From positions 45,549,261 to 45,613,260 of the forward strand of contig CM077150.1 of the NCBI GenBank assembly GCA_039583875.1: a DNA stretch of 64,000 nucleotides, read 5' to 3'. Source of the DNA: Platanthera guangdongensis. Lineage: Eukaryota > Streptophyta > Magnoliopsida > Asparagales > Orchidaceae. The notes beneath the pieces were generated by a model. It worked only from the letters and a program-made list of their open reading frames with translations. It ran no database searches and had not been told where the DNA came from. The translations under genes and the position numbers were made by a program. This document shows, in pieces, positions 19,424 through 31,337 of this stretch; the first letter of the stretch is position 1; every line of letters starts with the position of its first letter.

Positions 19424-20985
19424 GAGGCATTCTTGCTTCAGCAAACTATTCTGCATTATTCTCAGCTGGCTGAACTTCATTGTCTTCAGCTCACTGTTCT
19501 TCATCCTCAGCATTTGAGTCTTGAGCTCCCCCTGGACAACACCCATCTTCTCCCTTATCTTGTCCCGCTGGATACATTACCCTGATGGTAAGCTTTTCCA
19601 TCACATCCTTTAAACCTGCAGAACTAGAAGAGGTGCTTTGCAGCTCACAGTTAATTAGGTTTGACTCATCAAAGACAACATGTACTGATTCTTCTACAAC
19701 TTAAGTAGTCAAGTTATAGATCCTATATGCCCTACTATTGTTGCTGTACCCAACAAATATCCCTTCTTGGGTCTTGGAAGTAAACTTAGTCACATAGGAC
19801 TTACCATTGTTTAGAACATAGCACTTGCTACCAAAAATCCTGAAGTTGGATAAATTTGGTTTTTTGCTTTTCAGAATCTCATAGGGAGTCTTCTTATTGC
19901 TTTTGGTGATGGAAGACCTGTTATGGACATGATATGCAGTGTTTACTACCTCATCCCAGAAATATTCTAGGAGAAATGTGTCACTTAACAAGGTTCTACC
20001 AGCCTCTATGAGAGTTCTGTTTTTCCTCTCAGTAATCCCATTTTGCTGGGGTGTTCTAGGAGAGGAGAACACTTGATGAATCCCAAGCCCTTCACAGAAT
20101 CTTATCATGCATTCAGACTGAAACTCAGTCCCATGGTCACTTCTGATTTTGACCACAGTACTGTTAAGTTCATTCTGAATTTGCCTAACAAATGTCTGGA
20201 AGACATTAAAGGTTTTAGATTTATTGCTTAGAAAGAACACCCTGGCAAATCTGGAAAAGTCATCAACAACCAAAAGGGTATAAACTTTCCTACCTAGACT
20301 ATGAGCTGACATACGACTAGATAGATCCATATGCAGGAGGTATAAACACCTCACTGAGTCTTTGGTATCAAGGCTCTGGAAGGAGGTCCTGGTTTGCTTA
20401 CCCTTTTGGCATGCTGAGCAGATACCCTACTTGATGCACTTCACCTTAGGACCATTTCTCACTAACTCTTCATAAAAGAGTTTGCCTAAGGTCTTGTAAT
20501 TCTGATGATCTAGCCTTTTGTGCCATTGGACACAATGTGAAGCTTTCTCATCTACAACTAGGAATATATGAGAATCCTTACTCTTACAAACAAAATTGAG
20601 ACAATAGACATTTCCTCTCCTAGTGCCTGTCAAGATGACCCCTTGGTCACTTGACCTCCTAATTTGGCACTCATCTTTGAGGAAACAAATGTCATAACCA
20701 AGATCACAAAGTTGGCTTATGCTTATCAGGTTATGTTGTAAACCTTTTACATAAACTACTTGTGTGATAGTGATTATGCCATTATATATCTTACCAAACC
20801 CTTTGGTTACTCCTCTTTCCGAACCACCAAAGATGACTTTGGGTCAATTTTCAACTGGAGTGTTCTCCTTCAGCATGCTCCTTGTTCCAGTCATGTGCCT
20901 GGAACATCCACTGTCTAAGTACCATGTAGGGGTATGACCACTTGGACTCACCTGCAAAAATAGATCATCTTTCCTTAGGACCCAA
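19424..20985 (-). pseudogene. pol: Pol N-terminal half of Sirevirus G: protease, integrase
   Basis: Contains the protease [13 protein letters not shown] region near 20880-20930, the pre-integrase region (WHKRLDHQNYK) and the integrase core (HMDLSSRMSAHS, SDHGTEF, NGITERKNRT) in an open stretch at 19701-20354. Stops and frameshifts lie near 20840, 20640, 20430 and 19702. The DLFGPM motif reads DLSSRM. An AGGGGGAG motif occurs in the hinge near 19530. Unlike A and C there is no stop between gag and pol here. Confidence 0.88.
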
Positions 20986-22796
20986 ATTCTTATTGGGTCA
21001 TAGGTGCAAGTTAGACTGAAATTGAACATGCCTACCTGCAGCTCTTCTGACAGGTAAACTTGCATTATTTCTCTGGGCACTCTTATTGTGCCAACAATCA
21101 ATAGCATAGTGGCCCACCTTGCCACAACACCAACACTCATAAATGTTGTACCTTCTTTTGAGGGCTGGCTTTAAAGCATAGCAGTCTGCAGCTCTCATTC
21201 CAGCAGGTACAACAACCTTTTTCTTAAGTCTTCAAAGCCACAGCCGGATTTGGGATTTGTCTGGCAGTAAATGTACTAGGGATATCTTGGACCCTATCAG
21301 CAACTGCCTTCTTTTCAGAGTGCAAGCTCCCGATAGCTTCAGATATACCCAAGTATGGTGTGCTGACAGACTTTCCTTTAGTCTGATTGTGGACTGGCAG
21401 ACTTTGAGAATGGGTTATAGCCTTATTTTTGGGTGTTGGGGCTGGTACACCAAACACAAATGGTCCAGGATGGGCCATTTGGATTTCTTCATGTGCTGCC
21501 TTGTAGGAACTAACACCCTCGCCATTCCTAACACCATACTCCCAGTGACCATGAATGCTGTCATGGTCATACCTATTAGATGGTAGCACCACTTTTCTGA
21601 AAGGAAATGAAGGCTTGGAGGCTAGTGGCTGCACTGGAGCATTGACCTTCCTTTTGGAATAGACAGCTTCAGTTCTCCCTTTGAAGACTAATCCCTTCTT
21701 ACCCTTTTGGGAGGAGAAGGAATCAATCAAAGGCAATACTGAACATGTCTTTGAGAACTTAGCCACTAGCTCCTTCTCCTTTTGGAGTTTACCTTCAAGA
21801 TTCCTAATGTGGTTATTTTTGAAGGTGATTGTGCCCATCTGAATAACAATGATATTTTTCAGCTTGTTGACTTCTTGTATCTTCAGGTTCAGCATGTTTG
21901 CTGAGTCTGAAACAACAAGCTTCAGAGAGACAATCTCCTCAGCCTTTTTTGGCTAGAAGCTTTCTTCTCTTCAGTTCTTGCAGGAGTTCACAATAATTAT
22001 CAATCAATTGATTGACATCTCCCTCAGATTCAGAGCCATCTTCATCTCTTGATGTAAATGCTTCTGATTTTGGACTAGTTACATAATCTGACACAGAAGG
22101 TGTATAATGTACCTTATTAGGGCCAGGCTGCTCCTGGCTGGATCATTCCTCAGACAAATCCATCAGCCCAAGACAATGGCTGACTTCTTCAGAACTGACA
22201 ACATTATCAACTTCTCCAGTGATTGCAGCCAGCATATCTAAGAAGTCTGCTTCTATAGATTCTTCTTCAGCAGCAAATAGCCCAATGAGGGTTTCAGCTT
22301 CATCTTCCTCTTCTGACTCTGATGATGAGGAGTCAGTCCAACTCTTTTGCTTCTTGGCAATAAAGGACTTCTCATTCTTGCCCTTCTGCTGTTGTTTCTT
22401 CTTTCTGCTAGTATCCTTTCTTTTAATAGAGTAGTCGGCTATGACATGCCATATCTTGCTGCAACAATAACACACAACTTTAGAAGAAGTATGTTTACTA
22501 GAATTAGAGCCATACATGTCCTCTTTAGAGGATTTCTTCTTGCCCTTGTAGTAATCTTCCTTGGGATGAGAAGAAGAGGATGGTCTGCTTCTCCAGTGCT
22601 TCTTCTTCATAAATTTTTGAAATTGCCTAGAGAAGGCAGCAAAGTCTTCATCAGAAATGTGACAGTCTGATGTGCTGGTTTCTGAGCTTTTTGACTCAGA
22701 ATCAACAACTCTCCTTGGTGGAGAAGGAATATTTCTCCTACTCTTCCTTGTGGCTTCAGCTTTGAAGGCTATTGGCTTGTCTTTGACTGTAGGCTT
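20986..22796 (-). pseudogene. gag: Gag (C-terminal two thirds) of Sirevirus G
   Basis: The first CCHC knuckle (near 22430-22470) is degenerate (CYCCSKIWHVIADY: Gly and last Cys lost). The second, CWCCGKVGHYAIDC near 21095-21140, is intact. Between them lie an acidic Ser-rich region, a coiled-coil-like segment (NKLKNIIVIQMGTITFK, shared with A and C) and an extra ~100-residue stretch with NRYDHD, present in C and absent in A. Several stops and frame changes (e.g. near 22143, 21900, 21220). The N-terminal capsid-like part is missing. Confidence 0.85.
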
Positions 22797-23237
22797 GTTG
22801 ACCGCAAGTCAACATCAGGTTTCTGCACATTTGTTGGAGGAAATATTGTGAGTTGGAAGAGCAAGAAATAGTCCGTGGTCTCTAGGTCTAGTGCAGAAGC
22901 GGAATATCATAGTATGACATTGACTACATGTGAGTTGAAATGGTTACGAGCTCTCATGCTTGACTTAGGAGAGGTCTACAACTATCCTCTTCCTTTGTTC
23001 TGTGACAACAAGGCCGCGATATACATCTCCAAAAATCTGGTCTTTTATAAGAGAACAAAATACATAGAAGTCGACTGTCATTTCATTCGGGAAGAGATCT
23101 TGAAGAAACAGATTTAAACTCCATTCGTCACTTCCGACAACGAGTTGGAAGATATCTTCACCAAGCCGGTGTCCTCTTCCTCTTTCCACATTTGTGACAA
23201 GCTGGACATGATTGATATCTATGCCCCAGCTTGAGGG
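22797..23237 (+). pseudogene. pol: RNase H C-terminus of a second copia lineage (H)
   Basis: Reads DRKSTSGFCTFVGGNIVSW..SRSSAEAEYHSMTLTTCELKWL, the conserved end of copia RNase H, with the CDNKAAIYISKN motif and DIFTKP end block. The type resembles Ale/Retrofit-like elements rather than the Sireviruses around it. In-frame TAG at 22869-22871 and TAA at 23116-23118; the natural TGA (23233-23235) precedes the polypurine tract. Only the last ~145 codons of pol remain; the upstream side abuts G gag. Confidence 0.88.
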
Positions 23238-23241
23238 GGAG

Positions 23242-23766
23242 TGTTGCAGTATGGAGGCCGGGCGGTCTGTTGCTATTCGGAGACCGGGTGGTCTGGCGAT
23301 TTATCCCAGCGGCTTGTCTTTCGGGCTGTTGCTGATTGGTATCCCAACGGTGTGGCGCTTTGTCTCAGACGACTTGAATACCGGCGGTCTAGCGGTCTCC
23401 TGTGGTGACTTGTTCTCTGTGGTAGCTTGTTCTCTCCTTCTGGTGGTTGTCGAGCGGTTAGCCTGCTTGTCTAACCGTGCGACTTGCTCGGTTTGTTTAT
23501 TTGTAAAGCCGCATATACTTGTAATTATTTAGTCCCACATTATTTATTTGTAATCTCTCTCATCTCCTCCATTCTATAAAAGGGAGGCTATACCTTTATA
23601 ATACACACTTTTTTTGGATAATAAAATTTGTTATTCCAAATTTTCTGCCTATTTGTTTTCTGTTCGCACAGTAAGCAAACGAATTCTTGATTATTATTGT
23701 ATACATCGTTCCTTACTAGGAACCATACGGTACATCATTATAGTTATTTATGTACATACATCAACA
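23242..23766 (+). repeat. 3' LTR of copia H (right end tentative)
   Basis: Follows the polypurine tract TTGAGGGGGAG and begins TGTTGCAGTATGG. A TATA box (TCTATAAAAGGGAGG, ~23573) and AATAAAA (~23630) fit an LTR. The end at 23766 is chosen because ACATCAACA mirrors the TGTTG start. Another possible end is ...TTCGCACA at 23670. Confidence 0.6.
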
Positions 23767-23787
23767 TTCCCTTTTTTTTGGTGTTGT

Positions 23788-24570
23788 CTAAGGGCCACTT
23801 TGGCATTCGCGGGGTTTATGTCCCTCTTTGTCACACAAGTAGCACATGTGTTGAGTTCGCCCTACAACTGCTCCAACCTTAGCTTTTGTTGTCCTTGATG
23901 CATCACCATGACATTTTCGGACACGATGTACTACCTTACCACACGAAAAGCAAACATGTGGACCATACATTTTCTTTGTTCCCATGATTGCGGATAGATG
24001 TAATTTCTTCTTCTACTTGCAAGAGTTTGATTTTGACATATTTGCACAGATCGGCACATTGAACCCGTGCCTCGCCGTGAACTTATTCAAGTCCATTTCC
24101 AACGACCTAGCAGTCATTACCAAGGCATCAAATCCAATTAACTTTGGACCCACCAATAGACATCGTAGTTCCTCATGCAGACCATCATAAAATCTGTTGG
24201 TCTTAGTCTCCTCGGTTTCAAACACAAACTCTGCATGTTGTCTCAACGCAATAAATGCATGAAAGTATTCCTCGACTGTGTACACTCCTTGACTCAGACA
24301 CATATTCAACAGCAGAGTCGATGATCTTCCCCTTGCCATCTACTCAATTACACCAACCAGCATTGAATTCACCACCGGAACAGAGGGTGTTCATGCCTCT
24401 AATGTTGGGCCTTGATCATTACAAAGACCACATCAGCGATCAACCAGATCGTATCTACCGAAGGAGGAGGTGTTGGAACCTCAGGTGGCATATTAATCCC
24501 CATCAAATGCTGGGGTTCTTGCTGCGCCTCATTCGCTCTAGTCGCCTACAATCGTGAAACACACAATTAA
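23788..24570 (-). pseudogene. gag: Gag of gypsy I, internally deleted
   Basis: An N-terminal piece near 24390-24560 (VDTIWLIADVVFVMIKAQ) matches the start of F gag. The frame then jumps, with about 100 residues of capsid missing, to the conserved stretch YTVEEYFHAFIALRQHAEF...NRFYDGL (24013-24339). Further down are two zinc knuckles, CFSCGKVVHRVRKC and CYLCDKEGHKPREC (23788-23985). Stops and frame changes separate the parts. RNA-binding capsid protein, non-functional. Confidence 0.8.
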
Positions 24571-24747
24571 GCAACTAAAATATTGCAAAAAGCAATACCA
24601 GGAACGCATAAGTTCCCCAATAATGTGTATTTTCATTCCTAAGTGGACATTCTTGAGTTCATTTATGTTATAACGGGTCGCACAGACACGTGCTCGCCAC
24701 CCCTCAAAAGAATTCGACCACGAATTCGAAGGAGGAAGATCAAAACA

Positions 24748-24758
24748 AGCTGATACCA
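24748..24758 (-). other. primer binding site of gypsy I
   Basis: The minus strand reads TGGTATCAGCT, close to the initiator tRNA-Met complement, three bases after the LTR end. Confidence 0.75.
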
Positions 24759-24761
24759 AAT

Positions 24762-26549
24762 TGTAACACCTCCATCCGTTAAATGACATATAATAGAAAG
24801 TCCGGCCGGGGCCCTACACTATATACCACAAATAGACGGCGTGGTTATATGTTAATATCAAAGACTACAACACGCATCCTAACTCAAAGCATTCTAGCAG
24901 AGCATTAGGGGTTATGATTGAACTCAACTATCATGCATGTCCACTATATATATATATATATCCAAGGAATGTTTACAAAATACACAAAATGTTTGGCCTT
25001 AAGGCCTTACAGTTAACCTTCACAGGTGTGAATTACAAACATCGGCATACAGGCCGGTCACATATGAAAACATCAAAACTATTCTATTCGGCCTTCGAGG
25101 GCCAGCATAACCGCATGGGCTTCAACCCTCTATTTCTCGCTTGGCTCTCCAACACCTTCATAGAGACAATCCACCCCGAGGGCGGCAAACAAGGAAACGG
25201 TCAGTATTCAGTTGACCAATTTATAATGACCCTACCCCTTTCCCGGGGCAATGGTATTCCTTCCCTGCAGGCATAACATTTTCACAAGAAGATATATCAA
25301 AAGAACGTGCACTCATGCACAATTCAACACATCACAAACAAATGCCTCAGCGGCCAAACGTTTCGTGCACTCCAGGCACATATTTGGTGTACCGAAGTAC
25401 CAGGACACACCACCATTTCCAACGGCAAACTTGAGCATTGTGCTCCATGGCTTATAGCCGGAGACTTTTGTTTTAATGGCATGTAGGCCTAAGACTCTCA
25501 TTATGTGCTACAACGAATGCCCAATAACCCGGGCAACTCAAGTTGATAACCATAACGCAGAGACAGGTTAGCCCAACCTGTTACTCAAATCGCCATAAGT
25601 GACGCAGGTCGGCTTTCCCTTATCCATTTGTCACGAAGCCTTTTTAAGAGCTCATAGCTCACGATAGCCACACTGTCCCCTAAGGATTGGCTTTACAATC
25701 AAAAAGGGAGTTAATGCCAGCGTTCATCACAATCGCTTGATGGGATCCACAAAACTCTCTATCTGCACCCAAACTCAACCCAAACCCTGCAGTAACCTGC
25801 AGTTCCAGAAAACTGGTCTTTCACATCACAAATAGCTCTCTGGGAGCTATCGCGTCGGCAATACCCACTATCGCCCGACGATATCAACAGTCACCAAAAC
25901 AGTGATTTCACCCAGGTATTTTCCTGGAGATCCTCTCCAGTACTTCCTGTTACTTCCATTTGCAGGCATAACCCACAGACTCTGTAAAATACTTGTTTAT
26001 ACGTGGAATTTTCTCCAGTTTGCTTTTGCAAAAGAAAACATCACCAATCCATACCAACCTGTACAGATGGGCTTCACACACCATGTCTATTCCGTACTAC
26101 ACATTTCCGGATCTATATGCAAATTGACTTGGGGATACGAGTATCGACCCAACAGAATCCACTAAATAATTCCACCTTTTGGCGGAGGATTCCATACACA
26201 TGCAAAATTAGGACATCACTTGTCCAAGAAGGAAGATCATTACCCTTGAAGATCTCTTCGGAGCCATGACCGTGATCTATGATCCAGATGGAATTTATTG
26301 CGTGGCGCGGTAACTTCGACCACCTGACGTTAGCATTCTCGACAATTGTTCGACAACGTCGAGTGCTCGAAAGCGTTCAGTGGTCGAAAGCGGTGAGTGG
26401 TCAAAAACGTTGAGTGCCTACCGCAATGCGCTAGCTTCGCGGTACCCAACCTGAGCGCTAGGTCTTTTAAATCACTGGGCTACTGGATGCAATAAACCTA
26501 TCGCCGCGCGGTAGCCTCCAATGACTACTACATATTTTGGGGTGTTACA
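24762..26549 (-). repeat. 5' LTR of gypsy I (1788 bp)
   Basis: In element orientation runs from TGTAACACCCCAAAATATG to GGAGGTGTTACA. A (TA)8 run lies at ~24945-24962. A short cluster of TCGAAAGCGTT/GTCGAGTGC motifs lies at 26335-26420. No gene is seen inside. Confidence 0.85.
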
Positions 26550-26629
26550 TCTTGGCCTTCTGGTAACTGCCCATAGAGATCAACTTAGACTGTTAAGTCT
26601 ATCTTGATCAACCTCCTTCTGATATCACT
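26550..26629 (-). other. leader and primer binding site of Sirevirus J
   Basis: The minus strand reads TGATATCAGAAG two bases after the J LTR end, a mutated tRNA-iMet complement (usual TGGTATCAGAGC). The following leader (ACTTAACAGTCTAAGTTGATC-like) resembles that of C and is then cut by gypsy I. Confidence 0.75.
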
Positions 26630-27879
26630 TGAAAGTTTTGATTTCAAGAACAACTAATCACCTAGGTGGGGGGGGGGGGGTGAATAGGTCCAATTGCAAA
26701 AACTTAAGTAACTAATCAATTAATATCCCATCACAACAATCTCATAAGAATCAAAACTAGCACAGAACAGTACAAATAATTTTATAGTGGTTCCCCAATT
26801 GATGGGTACATCCATTTTCCCCCTTCCCCTATCGAGCAGTATACTAGATTCTGCCAAACTTCCTTCTATCTCTCTCAGATCCTCAGATCTTACAGCTCAG
26901 AGCCCAACTGGCTCCTACAACTCAGGCACAAGCCCTACCACTCAGATCACAAGGATCCTACAACTCAAGTTCTTGCCAAGAACTCTACCTCAGAGTGACT
27001 CCACACTCCTATAGCTCAGGCAATCCCGCCCTACCTTAGTGTGAATCCACACACCTACAACTCATGCAACTCTTTCCCTACCTCAGTCTTTATAACACAG
27101 GCTTACAACTCAAGCCTTCGCCTTACCACTCAGATTCAAAATGAATCTTACACAGAAATATTCAAGATAATGAATTACAAACATCAGAGAAAATTCTCTT
27201 TGCCTGTCTACCTGGACTGAGCAGATATCAGCCCCAACTTCTTCTTCACAGCAACAGGATGATACAAAGATCTTTAAATGAAGCCCGACTTGTTCTGGAA
27301 TCAACTAGCAGATGAATCTGCTTATTCTTCTTTAGGAATATCTCCTGATCTGGACTGGGCAGATTTCAGCCCTTCCTTCTTCATTGATCTAACAAATTGA
27401 TCTTCAGATTCTAGCTCGGCTTGGATCGGGAAGATAACTTCAGCTAGGGCATGCCTAGGCTGATTAGTCTCTCTTAGAGGATTAATCTAAACCTGCTAGA
27501 GTATATATTGATTGCACAAGCAAACTTAGAAGCCCTTCAGATTTGATCTTGAGGTTCTTGGCTTCTACAACAATGGCGGATGAAGACGACGAACTCTGAT
27601 TCTCGTTTTAATCAGAAATTAATCCAATTAATCCCTTGATAATAGATCTCGATCTCTTCTGCTATTTGTAATCCTGTCAAATTGGCGAGATGATCGACAC
27701 GTGTCTCAGTTTTAACGATGCTTAAAATCTCAGCTCTATTAACTTGAGATCCACTGTAGACTGACGACGACGTTAATGTCGATTTACATCGAATCTGAAC
27801 TTTGTTGACTTGTTGACTTTGCTGAGCCAACATCATTCTGGACTTAGCCGAAATCAACTAACTTTTCTGAAATCCTGCG

Positions 27880-28260
27880 TTCGACGAACTTCAAGCTTAG
27901 CTCGACGAAATCTGAACTCAGCTTGATGAAATCTGAACTCAATTTGATGAAACCGTGAAGCTAAGATCGACAAATTCTCTTAGCTCAGTTCTTTCTTCAG
28001 GTGAAGGATGAGGTCGGCGAACTTCGAGCTCAGCTCGACAAAATCTGAGCTCAGCTTGACAAAACATTGAAGCTGAGATCGACGAATTCTCTCAGCCTAG
28101 TTCTTTCTTCAGGTGAAGACTGAGTTCAACAAATTCTCTGAACTCTAGTCGACGATTCTGGTAGCTAAGTCCATATTATTGGTAAAAGTTGAGATTGACG
28201 AACTCTGAACTCCGTTCGATGAAAGCTAAGCTCAACTTGATGAATGGTAGACTCAGCAAT
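27880..28260. repeat. CGACGAA/CTGAACTCAGCT repeats in J LTR
   Basis: Irregular repetition of CTCGACGAA, TCTGAACTCAGCTTGA and GAAGCTGAGATCGACGAA. The same vocabulary (CTCAGTTCGACGA) appears in the solo LTR at 49060-49350 and the LTR piece at 57450-57735. Confidence 0.85.
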
Positions 28261-28289
28261 TCTGGACATTGAAATTGCTTCAGCTTTGC

Positions 28290-28995
28290 ATGATGGCGTT
28301 GAGAGCATTGAGTGAATATCCCTCACTCAACGCTTTTTCACTTAGCCATATTCTTCAGCTTTCTGTCTGATGGCGTTGAGAGTGTTGAGTGTATAAGCTT
28401 CACTCAATGCATCTAGACTTAGTCGATTTTCTGCAATCTTGCCTTCTTACTGAAGTTTGGCATCAACAGACTCAACATGACGTTGAGTGATGATGCTTCA
28501 CTAAACGCTTTTGGACTTAGTCAATTTTCTGGATTGTTCACAGTAAGGCAATGACATGATAACCTTGACTCAACGCTTCTAGCTGTATGACATTGAGTGA
28601 GTTGAGCTAACTCAATGCTTTTGGACTTAGTCTGATTTTACCTTGACTCAACGCTTCTAGTTGTATGGCGTTGAGTGAGTTGAGATCACTGAACGCTTCT
28701 GGACTTAACCCGATTTCTGCCTTTGAAATACGATCAGTTTTGACTGCCTGCCTTCTCTCAGCGCTACTAGCTGAATGGAGTTGAGTGAGCTTGCTTCACT
28801 CAATGCTTTTGGACTTAGCCCGATTTTCCTGCCTGCCTTCTCTCAACGCTATTAGCTGGATGGCGTTGAGTGAGCTTGCCTCACTCAATGCTTTTGGACT
28901 TAGGTAATTTTTCCGCCTGCCTTCTCTCAACGCTATTAGCTGGATGGCATTGAGTGAGCTTGCCTAACTCAATGCTTTTGGACTTAGGTAATTTT
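28290..28995. repeat. ~85-bp hairpin repeats with GCGTTGAGTGAG, J LTR
   Basis: Units at 28751, 28836 and 28920 are spaced 84-85 bp, with looser copies upstream. Each has CTCAACGCT, GGCGTTGAGTGAG and CTCACTCAATGC in alternating orientation, so each unit can fold. The conserved spacer is TTTTGGACTTAG. Confidence 0.88.
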
Positions 28996-29176
28996 CTAAG
29001 TTTCCAACTCCACCTTGAGTCCACCTGTCATTGTCTCTTGAACTAGCTGTCCAATCATTGTGATAAAGACTAACCTGTATGCATGAACCTAACCATACAT
29101 TAAATACATCTATGTATATCTAATTGACATGTTTGACATCATCAAATCAGGGCCATTGGGATCAATGGACCCAACA

Positions 29177-30209
29177 CGACCCTTTGGCCCAGATAAATGC
29201 ACCGTCTGGACTTAGCATCGAGCTTTGTCCGTTCTGAGTCCTGCACTAGGGTGTACACAAGACAACCAAAGATGTGGATATCAGAGTATTCAACTGGCTT
29301 ATCTAACCAAATTTCCTATGGCGACTTCAGATCCAATGACATAGATGGAGACCGATTTAATAGCTAGCATGTCGTATTGATTGCTCCGGCCCAGAAGGAA
29401 TTAGGTAGGCCAGCAAATAGACGCATACACCTAGCTCTCTCCAGCATCGTCCTATTCATTCTTTCTGTGACGCCATTTTGCTGCGGTGTGCCGGGAATAG
29501 TGAGATGACGGGTGATGCCCTCCTGATTGCAGTATGCTTGGAACTCTGCTGAGGTGTATTCACCACCATTATCAGATATGAGGTATTTCACTCTCTTCCC
29601 GGTCTCCTTCTCCACTTTTGTCTTCCAAATTTTGAAATTCTCGAAGACTTCAGATTTATGCTTTAGAAAGTAAATCCAGACCTTCCTTGAGAAGTCGTCG
29701 ATGAATGTCATGAAGTATCTGGTGCCTCCAAGCCAAGGCTCTGGGGCAGGCCTCCAAACATCAGACTGTATATACTCCAGTGCCTTCTTACTCCTCTTTG
29801 ATGATGTTACGAACTTCACCTTGCACTGCTCCCTGAGAACGCAGGTCTCGTAGATGTCTAACTTGCACCTCTTGACCCATTTTAGTAGGCCCTTCTTGTG
29901 AAGCTCCAGGAGTCCTCTCTCGCTCATGTGGCCAAACCTGGCATGCCACAGCAGATACGAGTCCTCATCTGATGTCATAGAAATTGCTACATCACCGAAA
30001 ATTGTGGTGCCGATCAGTCTGTAGAGTGTGCCAGAGCACTCTCCTTTCATAAGCACCAGAGCGCCTCTCTTGACCTTCATATATCCGCGTTCGCCAGTGT
30101 AAGAGTATCCGACCGCCTCTAGAGTACCAAGGTAAATGAGACTCTTCCTCGGATCGGGAATGTACCTTACATATGTAAGGTTTCTGATTGTTCTGTCGAA
30201 CATTTTTAT
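29177..30209 (-). pseudogene. pol: Pre-integrase and integrase of copia K, 3'-truncated
   Basis: Open for 279 codons at 29364-30203, then a TAG and another stop before the J insertion. The pre-integrase region has WHARFGHMSERGLL and a Cys pattern reduced to CVLREQC. The integrase core has Asp in YIQSDVW, Asp in LISDNGGEY and Glu in NGVTERMNRT, so the DDE triad is visible. After the stop, homology continues (SPSMSLDLKSP, FGCLVYTLV) up to 29177. It would insert cDNA into the genome. Confidence 0.9.
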
Positions 30210-30475
30210 TTAGATACTGCCGATCCCGTGCGTCTTGCATTCTGAGTCATTTCCCATCAAAACAAGATCGCCATCACATTGTCTGAAACTAGTAAACCAT
30301 TCTATGTTCGGGCACATGTGATACGAGCATCCCTTATCCATGATCCAAGTGTCGATGGAGTCGAGGGTAGATTGAACATGGAGTACATCAGCATTGCTCT
30401 CTGGGTCTGAAGCCACGACCTCCTGGTGTGGTGCCTGATTCTTCTCTTTCATCTTTTCTTTGGACATTTGTTTTT
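30205..30475 (-). pseudogene. pol: Protease region of copia K
   Basis: Reads DTWIMDKGCSYHMCPN, the copia protease active site where DSG is expected; the Ser is replaced by Lys (DKG). CDGDLVLMGNDSECKTHGIG follows. A frameshift at ~30208 separates it from the integrase frame. Confidence 0.8.
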
Positions 30476-31180
30476 TCAGTACCCTTCTTCTTTGCAGTAG
30501 TGGCATTGATTCTTGTTGCCCCTAGACTTGGATCTATGTAAGTTGACCTTCTTCTCTCTATCTCTCGATCTCCCTCTAACTGCTTCTTTGTTCTTTATAA
30601 ACAAACCCTCGCTAGTGCTAGGGATAGATTTGCTCCTCGTTTCATTTGAGTGCAACATCGTCATCACCTCCTCTATCTTAAGAGTATCCTTTCCGTAGTG
30701 GATGGTGGTGACCAGACGGTCATAGGACTTTGCTAGAGATGATAGTAATAGATGAGCCCGGTCTTCTTATTCGACCTTCATGTCCATGCTCTGCAGCTGA
30801 GAGATGAGTTTGTTGAATGCATTCATGTGTTACAACAACTGATTGTTCTCAGACATCCTCAGACTGTACAATTGTCTCTTCACGTAGAGCTTATTCGTGA
30901 GAGACTTAGACTTGTACAATTCCTCCAATCTCTTCCATAGGTCTTTTGTAGTCTCAGCGTCGACTACATTATACATGACCTCATTGGATAGACTTAACTG
31001 AATCGTGCTGATGGCCTTCAGATCCAGTTCCTCCCATTCATTAACCTTCTTTCTGGACTTCTCCTTGCCGAGGAGTGCCTTGTGGAGACCTTGCTGAACG
31101 AGAACTGCCTTGATCCGCTTTTGCCATAAACCGAAGTCGATTTTGCCGTCGCACTTCGAAATCTCGAATTTTGCAGCCAT
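30470..31180 (-). pseudogene. gag: Gag of copia K
   Basis: Starts MAAKFEISKCDGKIDF at 31180 and contains the Tork-type Gag core (WEELDLKAISTIQLSLSNEV, TTKDLWKRLEELY), open to 30830. Frame changes follow. The zinc knuckle near 30490-30520 is broken: CHYCKEEGY has Tyr for His and a TGA follows immediately. RNA-binding capsid protein, non-functional. Confidence 0.87.
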
Positions 31181-31324
31181 TATTTTTCTTGCAGATCTAC
31201 TAGGCAATCTGAATAATGTTCGCAGACCAGATCTGAGACAATATGGAGTAGACCGATATCGTCACCTACAGTTGGCCCAAATCTAAAACCGAAACGTCTA
31301 GACGATCAACCCCGCAGAACATTC

Positions 31325-31336
31325 CTATGATACCAA
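31325..31336 (-). other. primer binding site of copia K
   Basis: The minus strand reads TTGGTATCATAG next to the LTR end; TGGTATCA matches initiator tRNA-Met. Confidence 0.7.
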
Positions 31337-31337
31337 A

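Larger units (their letters stand above)
19424..22796 (-). mobile_element. Sirevirus-type copia fragment G (gag to integrase)
   Basis: Minus-strand gag and the first half of pol, closely related to A and C. The left end, in the integrase-RT hinge (RMPP motif), is cut by the 3' LTR of E. The right end stops inside gag at ~22796, where RNase H of copia H begins. No LTR is attached. It might be the internal part of J, whose 5' LTR and primer site lie at 26550-29176 in the same orientation, but H and I lie between. Confidence 0.85.
23767..26549 (-). mobile_element. Ty3/gypsy chromovirus fragment I (5' LTR plus gag)
   Basis: Minus strand: 5' LTR (24762-26549), iMet primer site, gag leader and a deleted gag. 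The gag has two CCHC knuckles, unlike E and F, but its PBS and LTR ends (TGTAACACC.., ..GGTGTTACA) are of the same broad type. Pol and the 3' LTR are lost on the left, at the H LTR. It sits in the leader of Sirevirus J, just after J's primer site. Confidence 0.8.
26630..29176 (-). repeat. 5' LTR of Sirevirus-type element J (2547 bp)
   Basis: In element orientation it starts TGTTGGGTCCATTGATCC at 29176 and ends CTTTCA at 26630. The start, the GGTTCCCC/GGGTACATCCA segment (~26790) and the terminal C-run (13 G on plus) match the A LTR. In place of GTGTCGACAC it carries two other repeat fields. It is inserted in the integrase gene of copia K at CGACC (29177-29181); the other flank is lost. Confidence 0.88.

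Noticed and set aside
22875..23117. Independent small gene at 22875
   Set aside because: It is the RNase H end of copia H after an in-frame TAG, followed by a polypurine tract and LTR.
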